A stretch of DNA of 64,000 nt from Anniella stebbinsi (Eukaryota; Chordata; Lepidosauria; Squamata; Anniellidae): NCBI GenBank assembly GCA_029215795.1, contig JARDYH010000002.1:39602001-39666000 (forward strand). The letters are read 5' to 3'. Under the pieces are notes generated by a model. It was not told the origin of the DNA. It did not search any database and was given only the letters and a program-made list of their open reading frames with translations. Of this stretch, positions 12,667 through 23,904 are shown piece after piece. Each line of letters starts with the position of its first letter. Positions within the stretch are counted from its first letter, which is position 1. Both the position numbers and the translations under genes were made by a program.

Positions 12667-13026
12667 CCAGCTCCAGGTTTTTGAGGGTCCTTGGATAAGG
12701 ACTCTCAATGCCCCCCCCCCCCCCAGTCTACCTTCTCACTTCTGTTGTCACCAGTTGCTATTGCTCCTTTCCCCCCACACCCCTTCATCATTGCTACCAC
12801 TTGCTTGCTTGACAGGCAGAGAGCCGGTGAGCAAGTAGGCTGTGGCATCTACTGATCCTCCTTTTCTCCAACACCACTGTCTGGGCCAGAGTGAGAGGCA
12901 GGTGAACAAGTACAATGCAATGATGAAAAGAAGGAGCAACTCCAGGGGACTCTTGTTAGTGGGCTGCTGCTAGGGCATGGGTGCTCGGCAGGTGCCCAAC
13001 CATGCTTATCCTTGACGCCGGCCCTG
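12667..13026. mobile_element. hAT-like element, 'ccggccctg' family (family G)
   Basis: The right end 'gacgccggccctg' is a hAT-style terminus, and the left end 'ccagctccaggtttttgagg' is the partial inverted match. The internal blocks 'gacaggcagagagccggtga' and 'ggagcaactccag' recur at 42595, 47425 and 54728. A C run (12712-12724) lies near the left end. No coding capacity is seen. Confidence 0.55.
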
Positions 13027-13062
<36 letters not shown>

Positions 13063-13396
13063 TCTTACCCGCCTCTCCCTCCGGATCGAGGCGGGGAACA
13101 ACATGAATACAAACAATATAAAATACATAAAACTGATTAAAAACATATAAAATTAATACATTATTAAAATCAACCAAGTCTTAAAATTCGACTGGGTAGG
13201 CCTGCCGGAAGAGATCAGTCTTTATAGCTCTCTTGAATTCTAGAAGACTGGTAAGTTGGCGGATCTCTCCCGGCAGGTCATTCCATAGTCTGGGAGCGGC
13301 AGAAGAGAAGGTCCTCTGGGTAACAGCTGTCAGCCTAGTCTTGGCCAACTGTAGTAGGTTCTTCCCAGAGGACCTGAGCGTGCAGGGCGGATTGTA
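13027..13396 (-). mobile_element. L2-clade LINE 3' end, reverse orientation
   Basis: On the - strand this reads ORF2 C-terminus, then a 3' UTR with 'gatccggagggagaggcggg', then a (TTA)n tail (13028-13062). It aligns block by block with 21966-22690 and 980-1286. It is 5'-truncated within the coding region near 13396. Confidence 0.85.
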
Positions 13397-13449
13397 TACT
13401 GCCTTCCCCCATCTTATTTATTCTTTTCTGTGAGTTCAACAGCCACTGG

Positions 13450-13621
13450 TAGGGTGACCATATGAAAAGGAGGTCAGGGCTCCTGCAGCTTTAACTGGTG
13501 TGATGAAGAGGGAATTTCACCAGGTGTTGCATACATACAAATGACACCTGCTGAAATTCCCTTTTCTATTCAATTGTTAAAGATACAAGAGCCCTGTCCT
13601 CTTCTTCATATGGTCACCCTA
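13450..13621. mobile_element. Monomeric foldback hAT-type MITE (family A reference unit)
   Basis: A 172-bp element with termini TAGGGTGACCATATG and CATATGGTCACCCTA and a perfect 8-bp target duplication, GCCACTGG (13442-13449 and 13622-13629). The arms pair over most of their length. An 8-bp duplication is the hallmark of the hAT superfamily. This is the cleanest single unit of the family that elsewhere occurs as dimers. Confidence 0.93.
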
Positions 13622-13629
13622 GCCACTGG

Positions 13630-14814
13630 TAGTAAAATATTACTGAATAATCCTGCTGTCAAAGTTTGGTCTTGATATCATGTTTCTATCCTCTTAGCTA
13701 ACTGAGGAGTCCATGCATTAAGACTGCATATTATAGCCTATGCATTACCCTAACAAACGTTAAGACTCAAAAGGAAAGAAAGGGCTTTCAAAGAGGAACA
13801 TATTTATCTATGCAGTATAGTCCATCTGGCATGTAACATACGAGAGCCATTTGTCTTGATTCAAGCAAAGCCAGCTATTGGCTGAGAATCTCTCTGGAGA
13901 AAATGCTTTGGCTGCAGCAAAACCAACTGAGTGAAAGCAGAATTTGGGAGGAAGTGTGTGGTGGCCATGTAGTTGCAGGATTAATTGTTTTCTGAAAAAG
14001 AGGATCTCTTTATATCAACACCAGCAGGATGACAGCAAGTTGCAAATAGAGAAATCATAATCAGATGCTTTGGTCACCATCAGCTGCTTTGTTCTTTTTC
14101 AAACTGTAAACGATGATGCAAAACAAACACATTGAATAGGTTGGAATCTTCTATTTTTTATCCAGAGTAACCCTAACTTTTCCTTTGCTTCTTTGTGACA
14201 GGGGAGACTGTCATGCTATATGATGTAAAGCTTAGTTCTGCACAGTGCACGTAGTTCTCTTATCACAGTTGCCCCACCCTCTGTCCTAGGACTTGGTTTT
14301 GACCTGGCCTTAGCAGGAGGACAGGTACTTTCAAGGGCAGGAGAGAAAAGCATTGCTGCACAATGGCTATGGAAAGGGAGAGGTACAATTGTGAAGAAGA
14401 AATCTTGTGGAGGGGTTGAAGAGATGCTGCAGGCCTGATATGGCTTCCCGTCAACATGTTGAGGAACAAAGCTAAAGAACTTGTCCTGCGTTCAAGTCAT
14501 TGCTGAGCAATGAATTTATATCAAGAGGTTTACATCTCCATAGCATTGGTCTGTGCTTTCTATTTAGTGCTGTAGTACTAAAAGACTCTGGAGAAGATCA
14601 GCAATCTCCTGTCATAAAAGTGGGTAGCATCCTGCAAATTGCACAAACAGCCAGAAGGCCTGCAACTGTCCCATCAGCCGTGTGAATGGAGAGGGGAACA
14701 GGATTGGTTGAAGCCCACTCTTTATATAGGCTATAGGAATCTGCTGTGCTGTACGAGTACAATTGCAAAAAACAAGCAACATACAGGTACACTTTGACTA
14801 TTACATATATTTCT
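13630..14814. other. No gene or clear repeat
   Basis: About 1.2 kb of ordinary non-coding sequence. The short frames at 14263-14469 and 14500-14685 lack any recognisable pattern. Confidence 0.45.
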
Positions 14815-15060
14815 GGTAGCTGGAAAGGGCATTTTCTGTGGTGCTATCCCACGTTTGGAATACCCTCCCCAAGGAAATTCGATTGGTGCAGACAACACAA
14901 TCTTTTTGGTGCCAAGTCAACACATTTTGATTTGCCTGGTTTTGATTTTAACTTGGCTTTATGCTCCGCTTTATAGTGCTGTAGCTTTCTTGCCCCTTCG
15001 GTTTTATTGTTTTTATGGAAGATATTGTTGATTTTAGTTGTAATGGATTATTATTGATGG
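14815..15060 (+). pseudogene. Decayed L2/CR1-group LINE ORF2 C-terminus
   Basis: With frame changes, the translation gives the succession 'FSVV...WNTLPKEIRL...FWCQVKT', the C-terminal ORF2 signature also seen in the L2 copies. It is strongly diverged. It lies just upstream of the ENC1 CpG island and could mark an old insertion in the distal promoter. Confidence 0.55.
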
Positions 15061-15394
15061 AATTCATTCATGCGATAGTTGATTTAACAATTTACAATAA
15101 CAGTGATACTGAGAAAATCTCGCATTTTTGGCTAGTTAGGTACTGACTTTTGAAATGTACAATATTCAAGCATCCACTCCCCCCCACGATGTATGGCAAC
15201 CTAATTGTGTAGGTTTATGATACTGTGCTGGGGAAAACTGGGAAAAGTTTGAAGTTAACATCTCAAAACTGTTATGGCGGGGCAAATTGCCCTGCCACAT
15301 GGCTCATGGGAAGTGTCCCTCCCAGCATGTGGCTTCCTCTCACTGTCACCCTATAAATTCCCCCGGGTCCTTGATATTAAAACGGGCGTCTCTG

Positions 15395-16500
15395 TTTCCC
15401 CGCACTCATTATGACGAGAAAGGTGCTCCCAGGAGGGCAGCTCCACGCACAGGGAAACCCTTGAGATGTGCCTTTAAACCGAGCAGCCGCAACGACCACG
15501 AGGCTAGCATGAAACCGCTGGAAGCTGGCCGCTCTTCTGCAGGCTTCCCTGCGCGCTTGTGCCAGGGAGGCGCCTCTCATTAGCTCCAGCCTGAACCTCT
15601 TTCCTCTCCCCCGCTTCTCCTCCTCCTGCGTCGTCCAGGCTACGTCGCCGGGAGCTTCTCGGCGTCTCTGCCTCCCCGCCCCCTCCCCAATCAGCTTCGC
15701 TTCCTCCCCCCGCCCCTCACTCTTTGCATACGGGACGCTCCCTCCCCGCCCGCAGCCCCCATATACCTTCTCCCTCGCGTCGGTCGAGGCCAGAGGAGGA
15801 ACGGCAGCGAGCGCGTAGTATAGCTCCGCCCCCTTTTGCCCGCCCGCCTACCTACTGCAGCAGGCAGCACCAACACCGCCCCCTATTTCATACAGGCACG
15901 CTGAGGCCGTCAGTCAGTCGCCAGGCAGGTCGGCGCGGCTGCTCTTGCCTGCAAGACGGAAGGCAGCCCGGCAGTCCGCCCGCCAGCCGCGGCTCGGCAG
16001 AACCTGGAGAGCGAGGCGCCCGCTGAACCTGGCGCGGGGAAGGAGCGGCTCCGGCGCCCTCTCCTCCCGCGCTCCCATGCCGTGATCTGCCCCGGTCGCA
16101 GGAGGCAGAACGCGAGCGCCCCTGAGGAAGCGCCGGCTGTAAGTTTATTAAGCCTCTTTTCTTCCGACCTGTTGCAGCGGCGTGCATTGCCTGGATCAAG
16201 GGCTGGCTGAGCCGGATGGCTGTAAGCCGGATCAGCGGGAGAAGGGGAGGGTGGCCGTGAGGTCCAGGAGGAGGGCTGGGTTAACGTTGCATCCTTTGGC
16301 CGGGCTTGACTTGGTGAGCCGTGACATGCTGCCCGCCCGAGCCTGTGCGGGTGGCTTACTCAGAAGTAAGCCTCGCTGTTCTCCTGCGGAGGGTTGCAGT
16401 AATAGCTCCCGAAAGCGCTTTTGCTTTCAGTGCCGGCGCGGGTATGCTTCTGAGCGTGTGCAGAGGGCACCGCTGAGTCGAAGTGCCACAAGGTGGAACT
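15395..16500 (+). promoter_or_regulatory. ENC1: CpG-island promoter of ENC1
   Basis: This roughly 1.1-kb block is the most GC- and CpG-rich part of the first half of the window. It contains several CCGCCC/GGGCGG-type Sp1 boxes, a CCAAT motif ('ctccccaatcagc', about 15683-15695) and a weak TATA-like 'atatacc' (15761-15767). It lies 8 kb upstream of the ENC1 coding exon on the same strand, with no other gene nearby, and a consensus splice donor follows at 16139. ENC1 is known to have a non-coding first exon. I infer that this is the ENC1 promoter. Open frames inside it arise from base composition. Confidence 0.8.
15786..16138 (+). other. ENC1: Candidate ENC1 exon 1 (5' UTR); start uncertain
   Basis: The 3' boundary is suggested by the strong donor GCT|GTAAGT (intron from 16139). 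The 5' boundary is a guess, placed about 25 bp after the TATA-like box; transcription from a CpG island may start at several sites. The exon has no long reading frame but includes a two-codon upstream ORF, ATG CCG TGA (16077-16085). Joined to the acceptor at 24069 it would give a 5' UTR of about 365 nt. Confidence 0.5.
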
Positions 16501-17125
16501 CCTAAGCCGGCTTGATCTCCCGCACGTTTCGTTTGGAAATGAAAAGGTGGAAGGCGGTGCTCCTGGGTTTCGTCCGCTGGGCGACTGTGTACAGTCTTGG
16601 AAGAACTGCGTTACTGCGCTTTCTTCCTTTGCCGTCCCACAGGAAGGGGGAGGGTCAGAGGTTGTGTTGGCTGCTTCCTTCCTCTCTCTCTTCCCAGGGA
16701 TAGCTCAGATCTCCCCTTCTTCTTCCTCACTTCAGAGCAAAAAGAAGTGTGCGGCAGCCGTTGACACAGCTTTTGTGTTTTGTGGTGGCGCACATGGCTC
16801 GCTCGCTGGCCTTCCAGGCAGCGGCGGAAGTGGGAAAAAGGAACCGGGCTGTACATGTTTAAAAATGTTAGACGTTTTAGTGCAAGTAGTATTTGGATCG
16901 GCGGGACCGCAAAATAAGAACGATCAACTGAAATATGGAATAAGATTGCTCTCTCTCTCACACACAACTCCCCTAAATCCCTGGAAAAATTGATGTGTCT
17001 TTTAAGACAAAAAATTAAAAAGAGAGAGAGAAGATTGCATATTAATTTCTATATCATTTTATGAAACTAGGGTTTTAATTATGTGTGATGTGATGCTTGG
17101 AATAAAGGAACTTCAAAATAATAGG

Positions 17126-17263
17126 CAATCCTAGAGTAAAATCCACCCTAAAGCCTACTTAGAGTAGACCCATTAAAATGAATGGGCTTTAAGGTAATAT
17201 AACTGAAGCCCCTTGCATTTCAGTGGGTCTACTCTATGTAGGATTTACAATGGATTTTACCCC
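17126..17263. mobile_element. Foldback MITE (family C)
   Basis: 'caatcctagagtaaaatcc' at the left pairs with 'ggattttac' at the right. Inner segments 'tagagtagaccc' and 'gggtctactcta' are complementary. It is a non-autonomous element inside ENC1 intron 1. Confidence 0.65.
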
Positions 17264-17750
17264 AAGATGGCACTTTTTCAATTGTCAGTGGTCACCATGA
17301 ACTTGCCTTCTTCTAGTCTTGTGTTATTTACTGATACCTCATCTAAATATTTAAAATCCAGTGCAAAAGATTATCTGAACAATAACTTACTATGCAAGTT
17401 CAAGAAAACAAGAGGGATCTTTTTGCATTACTGTGTCTATTTCGAAACTGATAAGAAAATACAACACTGACAGATATGTTAAACAGTTAATAACAGCATC
17501 TGTTTCTGGTAAATAGAACAGAATCTTCCTAGCCATATATGATTTCATGTGATAAAGAATGATGAACTGTGTCAATATTTGCTTAGTAACTGAGTCCACT
17601 CTTTATGCAGCCCTTTGAAGTCTGAGAGGACAGGAAAAGAGCATTTTTGCCATAGGATGTTTTCTTTATAATTTGGTAGAGTGTTATTACTGCAAATGAA
17701 AAGCAGAAAGTTAGTAAGTATATATCTTTTATTGGAACAACTGCATAAAA

Positions 17751-17880
17751 CAGCCTTCCCCAACCTGGTGCCCTCCAGATGTATTAGACTACAGCTTCCG
17801 TAATCAATGGCCATTCAGGCTGGCAATGATAGGAGTTGTAGTCCAAAACATCCAAGGACATCAGATTGGGGGAAGGCTGG
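17751..17880. mobile_element. Foldback MITE, ctggaggg family, complete copy
   Basis: The outer arms 'cagccttccccaacctggtg' and 'cagattgggggaaggctg' are complementary. Inner 'actacagcttcc' pairs roughly with 'ggagttgtagtcc'. This is the best complete copy of the family in the window. Confidence 0.75.
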
Positions 17881-18402
17881 CTTAAAATAAAATGTATGCA
17901 AATTTTGACTTGAGCTCTGAAGCTCACAAGTGTGAGTCTTTCTCTCTGTGTGCATACTTTATTTACTTTTAGAACCATCAGCTGAATTGCTGAGTAGTCA
18001 TCTGCATGATAACATTCCAAGAACATGTTTGTTTTGTCTCTCTCTTGCTAAGAAATGTTTACTCATAATCAGTGCTTTGGTCATTTACTCATTGATTTGA
18101 TCAAGACTCAGTTATCAGAGTTTGCTTTGGAGACTAAGTGGAGCCTCTAAGTTCAGACGCAGTGTACCTTGGCATGCAAGATGTCAGGGGACAAACAACA
18201 GGGGCTAGCACTCTGCTCATGAGCTTGCAATAGTAGGCTGACGTTGGAAACAGAGTGGTGGATAAAATTAGTCTGCTAAAGCAAGGCATTTCTTATACTC
18301 TCTAATGCCTGAAAACAGCATAAAACAAGGAGCAGGAATCATCAGTTGTGCAGTTGCTTTGATGTATTTCCTACTGAATCTCTAATAATGCCCATGTTTT
18401 AG

Positions 18403-18502
18403 TCTACAATCCTATCCATATTTACCTGGGAATAGGTCCCATTAATCTTACAGGGTCTTATGGCTGCATAGACATACATGCATAGGATTACACTGTTGGT
18501 TT
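18403..18502. repeat. Family C MITE copy
   Basis: 'tacaatcctatccatattta' at the left pairs with 'acatgcataggattacactg' at the right, with 'gggaataggtcccatta' inside. It is an imperfect copy of the 'gcaatcctat' inverted-end family. Confidence 0.6.
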
Positions 18503-18917
18503 AAGCTGTATTCTTAATGTGCAGATTACATGTTAATTGTATGGGGGAAATTACCTGAAGGGAGTTGCCTCCCCCCCCCTTTTTCACTGTCTGTTGAAAT
18601 TACCTTTGCTAAAATATTTGTGGATTGCATAATTTGCAGCAACAAGTGAAGGAGCAAAATGTTTCAAGTGACAGCTTGGAATGCAGTACAACCTTACTTA
18701 TATAGCTGGTTTGTGGGATGCCCAAAATGTCCAAATAGTCATATAAATGGGTGTGTTGAGCTAGAGCTATATGGGAGGCCTCCAGTCAGTCATATAGCTG
18801 AAATTTTGATAATGGGTTCTGCTGTATTTTTCAAACCATCTGAGACATATTGATATTAAAACATATCAAAAGTCCAATATATTTATTAAATTTTTACTTC
18901 ATAAAGAACAGTAATGA

Positions 18918-19118
18918 GGGCCAAAACAAACATTATTTTAAATCCGTATCTAGCAACTATGCCTTTCATTTTTACTCTAGTGTAGGTGCAGGGTCCCTGT
19001 GTGGGGAGTATGGGGTTTTAAGGTCCAGATTGGGGGCCCTGCACCTAGTTTAGAGTAAAAATGGGGGGGGGGGAGACAGCTGCTGGATATGGATTTAAAG
19101 TAATGTCTCATTTGTCCC
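18918..19118. mobile_element. Long foldback MITE in ENC1 intron 1
   Basis: The arms are about 90 bp. The inner pair 'actctagtgtaggtgcaggg' and 'ccctgcacctagtttagagt' is nearly perfect, and the outer pair 'attttaaatccgtatc' matches 'gatatggatttaaagt'. A G run (about 19062-19073) interrupts one arm. I see no second copy of this family in the window. Confidence 0.7.
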
Positions 19119-20370
19119 AGATACTCTTGTATCAGTTTATTCTACTGGTTGTTCTTGGAACTGTGAAAGGGATAAAAATAAGGCAATTGTGTGCCTTTTA
19201 ATCTAGGTTTTACTTGAGCTGCCAAATTACTCCAAAATTGCAGTTTTATGAAAGAGGGAATGCTTAGGTTAGGATTCACTTGGCATAAGATCCCTTGCAA
19301 CTGCATAGTTTGCGGAAAGAGTTTACCTAGAAGATGGTTTCATGTGCAGAAAAGAGACTTCATAGATCTGGTTTTATACGGATTGTTACCACTTTTAAAA
19401 ATTGAGATCAGCATCACTGGGTAATCTTCAGCAGTCTGCATCAGTGAAATTCCTCTACTTTCATTCCATTTCTGCAAATGATCTTAGACTACCAGTTGGG
19501 GCATTCTCTTATTTAGCATTAGGCTTTTAATTTGCATTTAAAGAACTATTTCCTCTGTGCTGCTATGTATGGCCTTCGGGATCTTGATTTACAAGTGATA
19601 CATGGAATTCATCTCGCTGCAGGTGCATTTTATTTGCTTCTTGTACATTTTAATAAATGTATGTTATTTGTGTGTATTAGGCCACATACTTTCCTCTTCC
19701 TGCCAAGGTCTACTTCTAGGAAGGGTTTATCCTGTCATAAATTTTCACGTGAGCAGACTTCTATGTCTGCCTAGAGGTTATTTCACATGCATGAAGCATC
19801 CTATCTCTGTAGAGCTCAAGGCAAAACTAGTTATAGGTCCAGTTCTCAGAAGCTTCTTACTTAACTTACTTAATTTTGCAGATCACTATATTTAAAGTAC
19901 CCCTTGCTTGCAGGTATTTTGGACATGCTAGGCTTCCTTTGTTCCTGCTTTCTACTTGTGACATAACTATAGCTTCAGATGGTGTTGACTTTCTTCAGTA
20001 GGGTGAAATGAGTAATATGTTCCTTCTAGATGTATGATTTCAGTGGCTGGGCTTGGCAGACTTAGGGGGCATCTATCCATCTGGCAATATGAAATTCTAA
20101 TATGAATTAAACGAATCAGGAAAAATATAGACAATGTTTTGTACTAAAGTCATTTCACAGTGCTGCAAGATTTTACCTGATGACTCTCAAATCATGTGTG
20201 ATAATGTAATCTAGCTTTCTGGGAGGTATAGCAGGGGACTCCTAGAGGCAGCAAGGTATGTGTTAATCCAGGATTAGCTCCTGGGACTGTTGAATGCCCA
20301 TATAATGTTTGATTGTCAGATAATGTTATTAGCTGTAACAGATGATAATAATAATTAATAATTGTTTCTA

Positions 20371-20442
20371 ATCTGATATCTATGATACAGATATCTGTAT
20401 CTCTGATATCTATGATACAGATCTCTGATATCTATGATACAG
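20371..20442. repeat. Short tandem repeat, about 20-mer x 3
   Basis: The unit 'ctgatatctatgatacag' occurs three times (20373, 20403, 20425) with short variable spacers. It is a small minisatellite in intron 1. Confidence 0.9.
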
Positions 20443-20444
20443 TC

Positions 20445-20522
20445 TTAAACATGTTTACTCTGAAGTAAATTCCATGTAAAACCAGTAGGGCTTACTCCAT
20501 AATATGTAGTTTTAGGATTACA
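20445..20522. repeat. Family C MITE, degraded
   Basis: Contains 'tttactctgaagtaaattcc' and 'gtagggcttactcca', the internal blocks of family C. The termini are poorly preserved. Confidence 0.45.
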
Positions 20523-20993
20523 ACTTGAGTTAATATTATATAATATCATTCTTGATAACTCATTTTAAACCAATTTTAGTTAGTGCAGAGATGTGAAACA
20601 TTATATCCAAAAAGCAAATTATAGAAAGCTTTTAAAAAAGTAAATAAAATAAATAATATACGACTGCTTTGCAAAATGTAAGTCAGAAGCATAATTGTCA
20701 CTAAGGAACTAAAAATCTAGATAATAAAAAAATTCTACATGTTTGACCATCAGGGCATATTATACTCTAGTGCTGACTGAGATGTGCTTCTAAAATTGTA
20801 TGTTATTGCTACCAATTTAAACATTTCTTTTCAAGTTGAGACTATACTTTCCTAATCTATAATACTTAGTTTCAAATATATATGATTAGGATTGGACTGT
20901 AATGCTTGAAAATCTTCTGATTCATATCACTTTCCACATGTGCTTAATAGGCAGCAGCATTTACAAATCAAGACAAGCTGTAAGAGTTAGAAC

Positions 20994-21128
20994 AGGGGTG
21001 GGAAATTTACCCTCTGGATATTTTGTCCTACAACCCCCATCAGCCCTAGCCACCATAGGACATGGTGTGAAATGATGGAAGCTGTAGGCCAAAATATCTG
21101 GAGAGCCACACATTGTCCACCTCTGAGC
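20994..21128. mobile_element. Foldback MITE, ctggaggg family
   Basis: The left arm has 'ctctggatattttgtcctac' and the right arm 'gtaggccaaaatatctggag'. They pair over about 20 bp with few mismatches. Confidence 0.7.
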
Positions 21129-21965
21129 TAGAGTAAGAGCCAACATTCCCTCCATGAGTTGAAACCAAACAGGAGGCTTTTTGGGTATCAAAGGAGATGT
21201 TGGGGAACAGGACTCTTTCCTCACCTGTAGTGGTCCCTCACCTTTTCTCCAAAGGAACTGGAGCACTGTGTTTTTAAATGAGCACTGTGGACATTTCATA
21301 TTCTGAAGCCTTGAGCTCAGAATATAGAAGTGGAGCCTTGAGCTCCACTTCTGTATTTCTAGGGCCTGGCCAAGTCCTCTCAGTGTCACATCTGACTCAT
21401 CATCCGGTAGCAGATTAATGAATAGTTCAGCTTCTCTTTTTCCAGGTTGTGTTGACTTTTTCTGGTTGGGTGACAGGATTAGTCTTGTGGGAAAGTTTCA
21501 TGAAGGTCATGGCAAATTATATCTTTCTGTCGTTTAAACTTCCTTCACTCCTATCTTTGGCCTAGGCTGTGGAGACATCGGCTCTTTTCTGTGGGCTGTG
21601 GTGGTTTCTATGAAACCTGAATCAAAGCTGGTTGGACTTGTGCAGCAGGCAGACCCAACCCCACTGGACTTTTAAACTCAGTTATGAGCGAGAGAGCTGT
21701 CCGTTGCGGTCAACTGTGGTATGCCTTCCACTCAGGTGCTTCCCATCCTACCTAATAAAGGTGTTCTTCTGGCCACCCAAACCCATCCATCTCTTGTGCC
21801 TTCCTAAATAGGACAAAATGGTGCAGCTTCAACTTAAAAACGATAATAAAGTCTTGTTAGGGTTCTGGGCTATACATTCATGTCGCTGCAGCTTGTATCC
21901 CTATCATCACCAAAACTTACTAGGTTGGATGTAGCGTAAGCCTGCCATAAACAGAAGAGCTATTT

Positions 21966-22690
21966 AATAATAATAATAATAATAATAACAACAACAACAC
22001 ATTTATTTCTTACCCGCCTCTCCCTCTGGATCGAGGTGGGGAACAACATTAAAAACAAATGATATAAAATACATAAAACTGATTAAAAACATATAAAAAT
22101 TAATACATTGTTAAAATACCAATAAAACTCTTAAAATTCAACTGGGTAGGCCTGCCAGAAGAGATCAGTCTTTATAGCTTTCTTAAATTCTGGAAGACTG
22201 TTCAGTTGGCGAATCTCTCCCAGCAGGCCATTCCACAGTCTGGGAGCGGCAGAAGAGAAGGTCCTCTGGGTACCAGTTGTCAGCCTGGTTTTGGCTGACT
22301 GTAGTGAATTCTTCTCAGAGGACCGAAGTGTGCTGGGCGGATTGTATGGGAGAAGGCGATCCTGCAGGTAACCTGGACCCAAACCATGTAGCGCTTTAAA
22401 GGTAATGACCAACACTTTGTACTTCGCCCGGAAAGTAATTGGCAGCCAGTGGAGTGATTTTAAAGCTGTTGTAATGTTGTCACCCCTAGGTGTACCGGTG
22501 ACCAACCTGGCTGCCATATTTTGAACTAGTTGAAGTTTCCAGACTGGGCACGGAGGTAGCCCTATGTACAGCACATTGCAGAAGTTGAGCCTTGAAGTTA
22601 CCAGCGTGTGCACTACCTTCTTTAGGTCTTCCAACTCTAGGAAGGGGTGCAGCTGGCATATCTGGGAGGGGAATTTGCTGGTGGGAGTGG
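21966..22690 (-). mobile_element. L2-clade LINE fragment with ORF2 C-terminal third
   Basis: The - strand frame (22131 to about 22690) carries the conserved L2/CR1-group ORF2 end: 'VVHTLVTSRLNFCNVLYIGL', 'LVQNMAARLVTGTPRGDN', 'LKSLHWLPITFRAKYKVL', 'APRLWNGLLGEIRQ' and 'FKKAIKTDLFWQAYPVEF'. It remains open over about 190 codons, so it is fairly young, but the reverse transcriptase catalytic core and the endonuclease are absent (5' truncation). The 3' UTR and an (ATT)n/(GTT)n tail follow to 21966. It lies antisense inside ENC1 intron 1. Confidence 0.9.
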
Positions 22691-23180
22691 GGGGAAGGTG
22701 ATCTGTTGTTGATTCCCCACTCCCCAGCAGTGCTCTAGACCCCCTGATAATCTGCTCTGGAGTATGGTGGACCCTCTGGAAGAATGAGGGTGGGAGCACT
22801 GCAGAGGGAAGGGGAAATCAGCAAAGATCGCATTCTGACTGGAGCTGTGCTCAGGGGCTGATCCTATTGATGGAATAAAGGCTGAATCCAACCAATAGGC
22901 TTTCAGCAGAATCTAAATCCTGTGTTCCAGTGAGTTAATCCCAAGGATATATCATATGGGAAGAATACGAACCTGTATGCTTTCTGTAAGCAGTCCCCTT
23001 CTGAGATTAGTAGTTAATTCTCCCCTCCCCCTAAAAATGGGAGGAGACTCCAGAATTGGGGCTGTACTTTGTTCTGGCAACGAACCAAAGCCCAGTGCTT
23101 GCAGTTTAGAGTATCTTCTATTGGAGGAGAGATGGGGGATATAGATCTCAAGCAGAGTCTACCCATAGCATGCCATCCAT

Positions 23181-23282
23181 CCCCAGCTTGGTGCCCCCAG
23201 ATTGCCATTGGTCATGCTGGTTGGGAATGATGGAGGTTGTAATCCAACGATGTGGAGGGCATCAGGTTGGGCAAGACTGCAT
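23181..23282. repeat. Foldback MITE, ctggaggg family, degraded
   Basis: The left end 'ccccagcttggtgcccccag' is imperfectly complementary to 'tggagggcatcaggttgggc', with 'atggaggttgtaatccaac' between them. Confidence 0.6.
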
Positions 23283-23865
23283 TAGGGCAGTTAAAGTAAA
23301 AATATGCTATGGGTGACTTATCTCTGCCTTACCTTTTACATACCTTCTTGGTGTGGGTGGAAACGTCTTATCAGGATAGCATCTTAATGAGGTTAATTTG
23401 TGGATGTTTGTATTCCTTTTAGTATTTTTACATTTCCTGACTGTACTGTGCCCTGTTGTTTTTCCTGCTATGATTCAAAGCAGAATAATGTTTTAAGTAT
23501 GCGTATCTGTGCATATTTAATGAATCAGCTGCTCTACACTAGGGAGGTGTGAAATAAAACAGGGCTGTCTTTCCCTCCCACCCCCATTCTGACGTATACT
23601 GCCACCTTATATTGTCATGGAAGTGGGAGATCTGGTTTGCCAAGGTAAACCTGCTGTCTTGAGCAATAATGTTTATATATGCCAATGTTTATATATGCCA
23701 CTTAAGACATATGTATTAGAAAAATATAAATAAGCGTGGAGTCCTTTGACCTCAGCTGCTGCTTAACATTGCTCAGAATAAAATAAAATAAATAAAAGAA
23801 TAGTGTTATGCTTTGCAACCTTGGAAAAAAAAGAAAAGTGAGAGCCTATATATTTATCTGGGAAT

Positions 23866-23867
23866 AA

Positions 23868-23901
<34 letters not shown>
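23866..23901. repeat. (AAT)n microsatellite
   Basis: About 12 AAT units. It directly abuts a LINE-type tail at 23905 and is probably the retroposon's own tail. Confidence 0.93.
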
Positions 23902-23904
23902 TCA

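Noticed and set aside
15287..16993. Several 60-166 codon frames on both strands in the CpG island
   Set aside because: GC-rich DNA lacks stop codons. The frames are Arg/Pro/Ser-rich, overlap each other and show no domain; the region is better explained as promoter and 5' UTR.
22637..22891. Extra gene beside the L2 ORF
   Set aside because: It is a shadow frame of the L2 LINE fragment and its 5' junction, with no conserved protein pattern.
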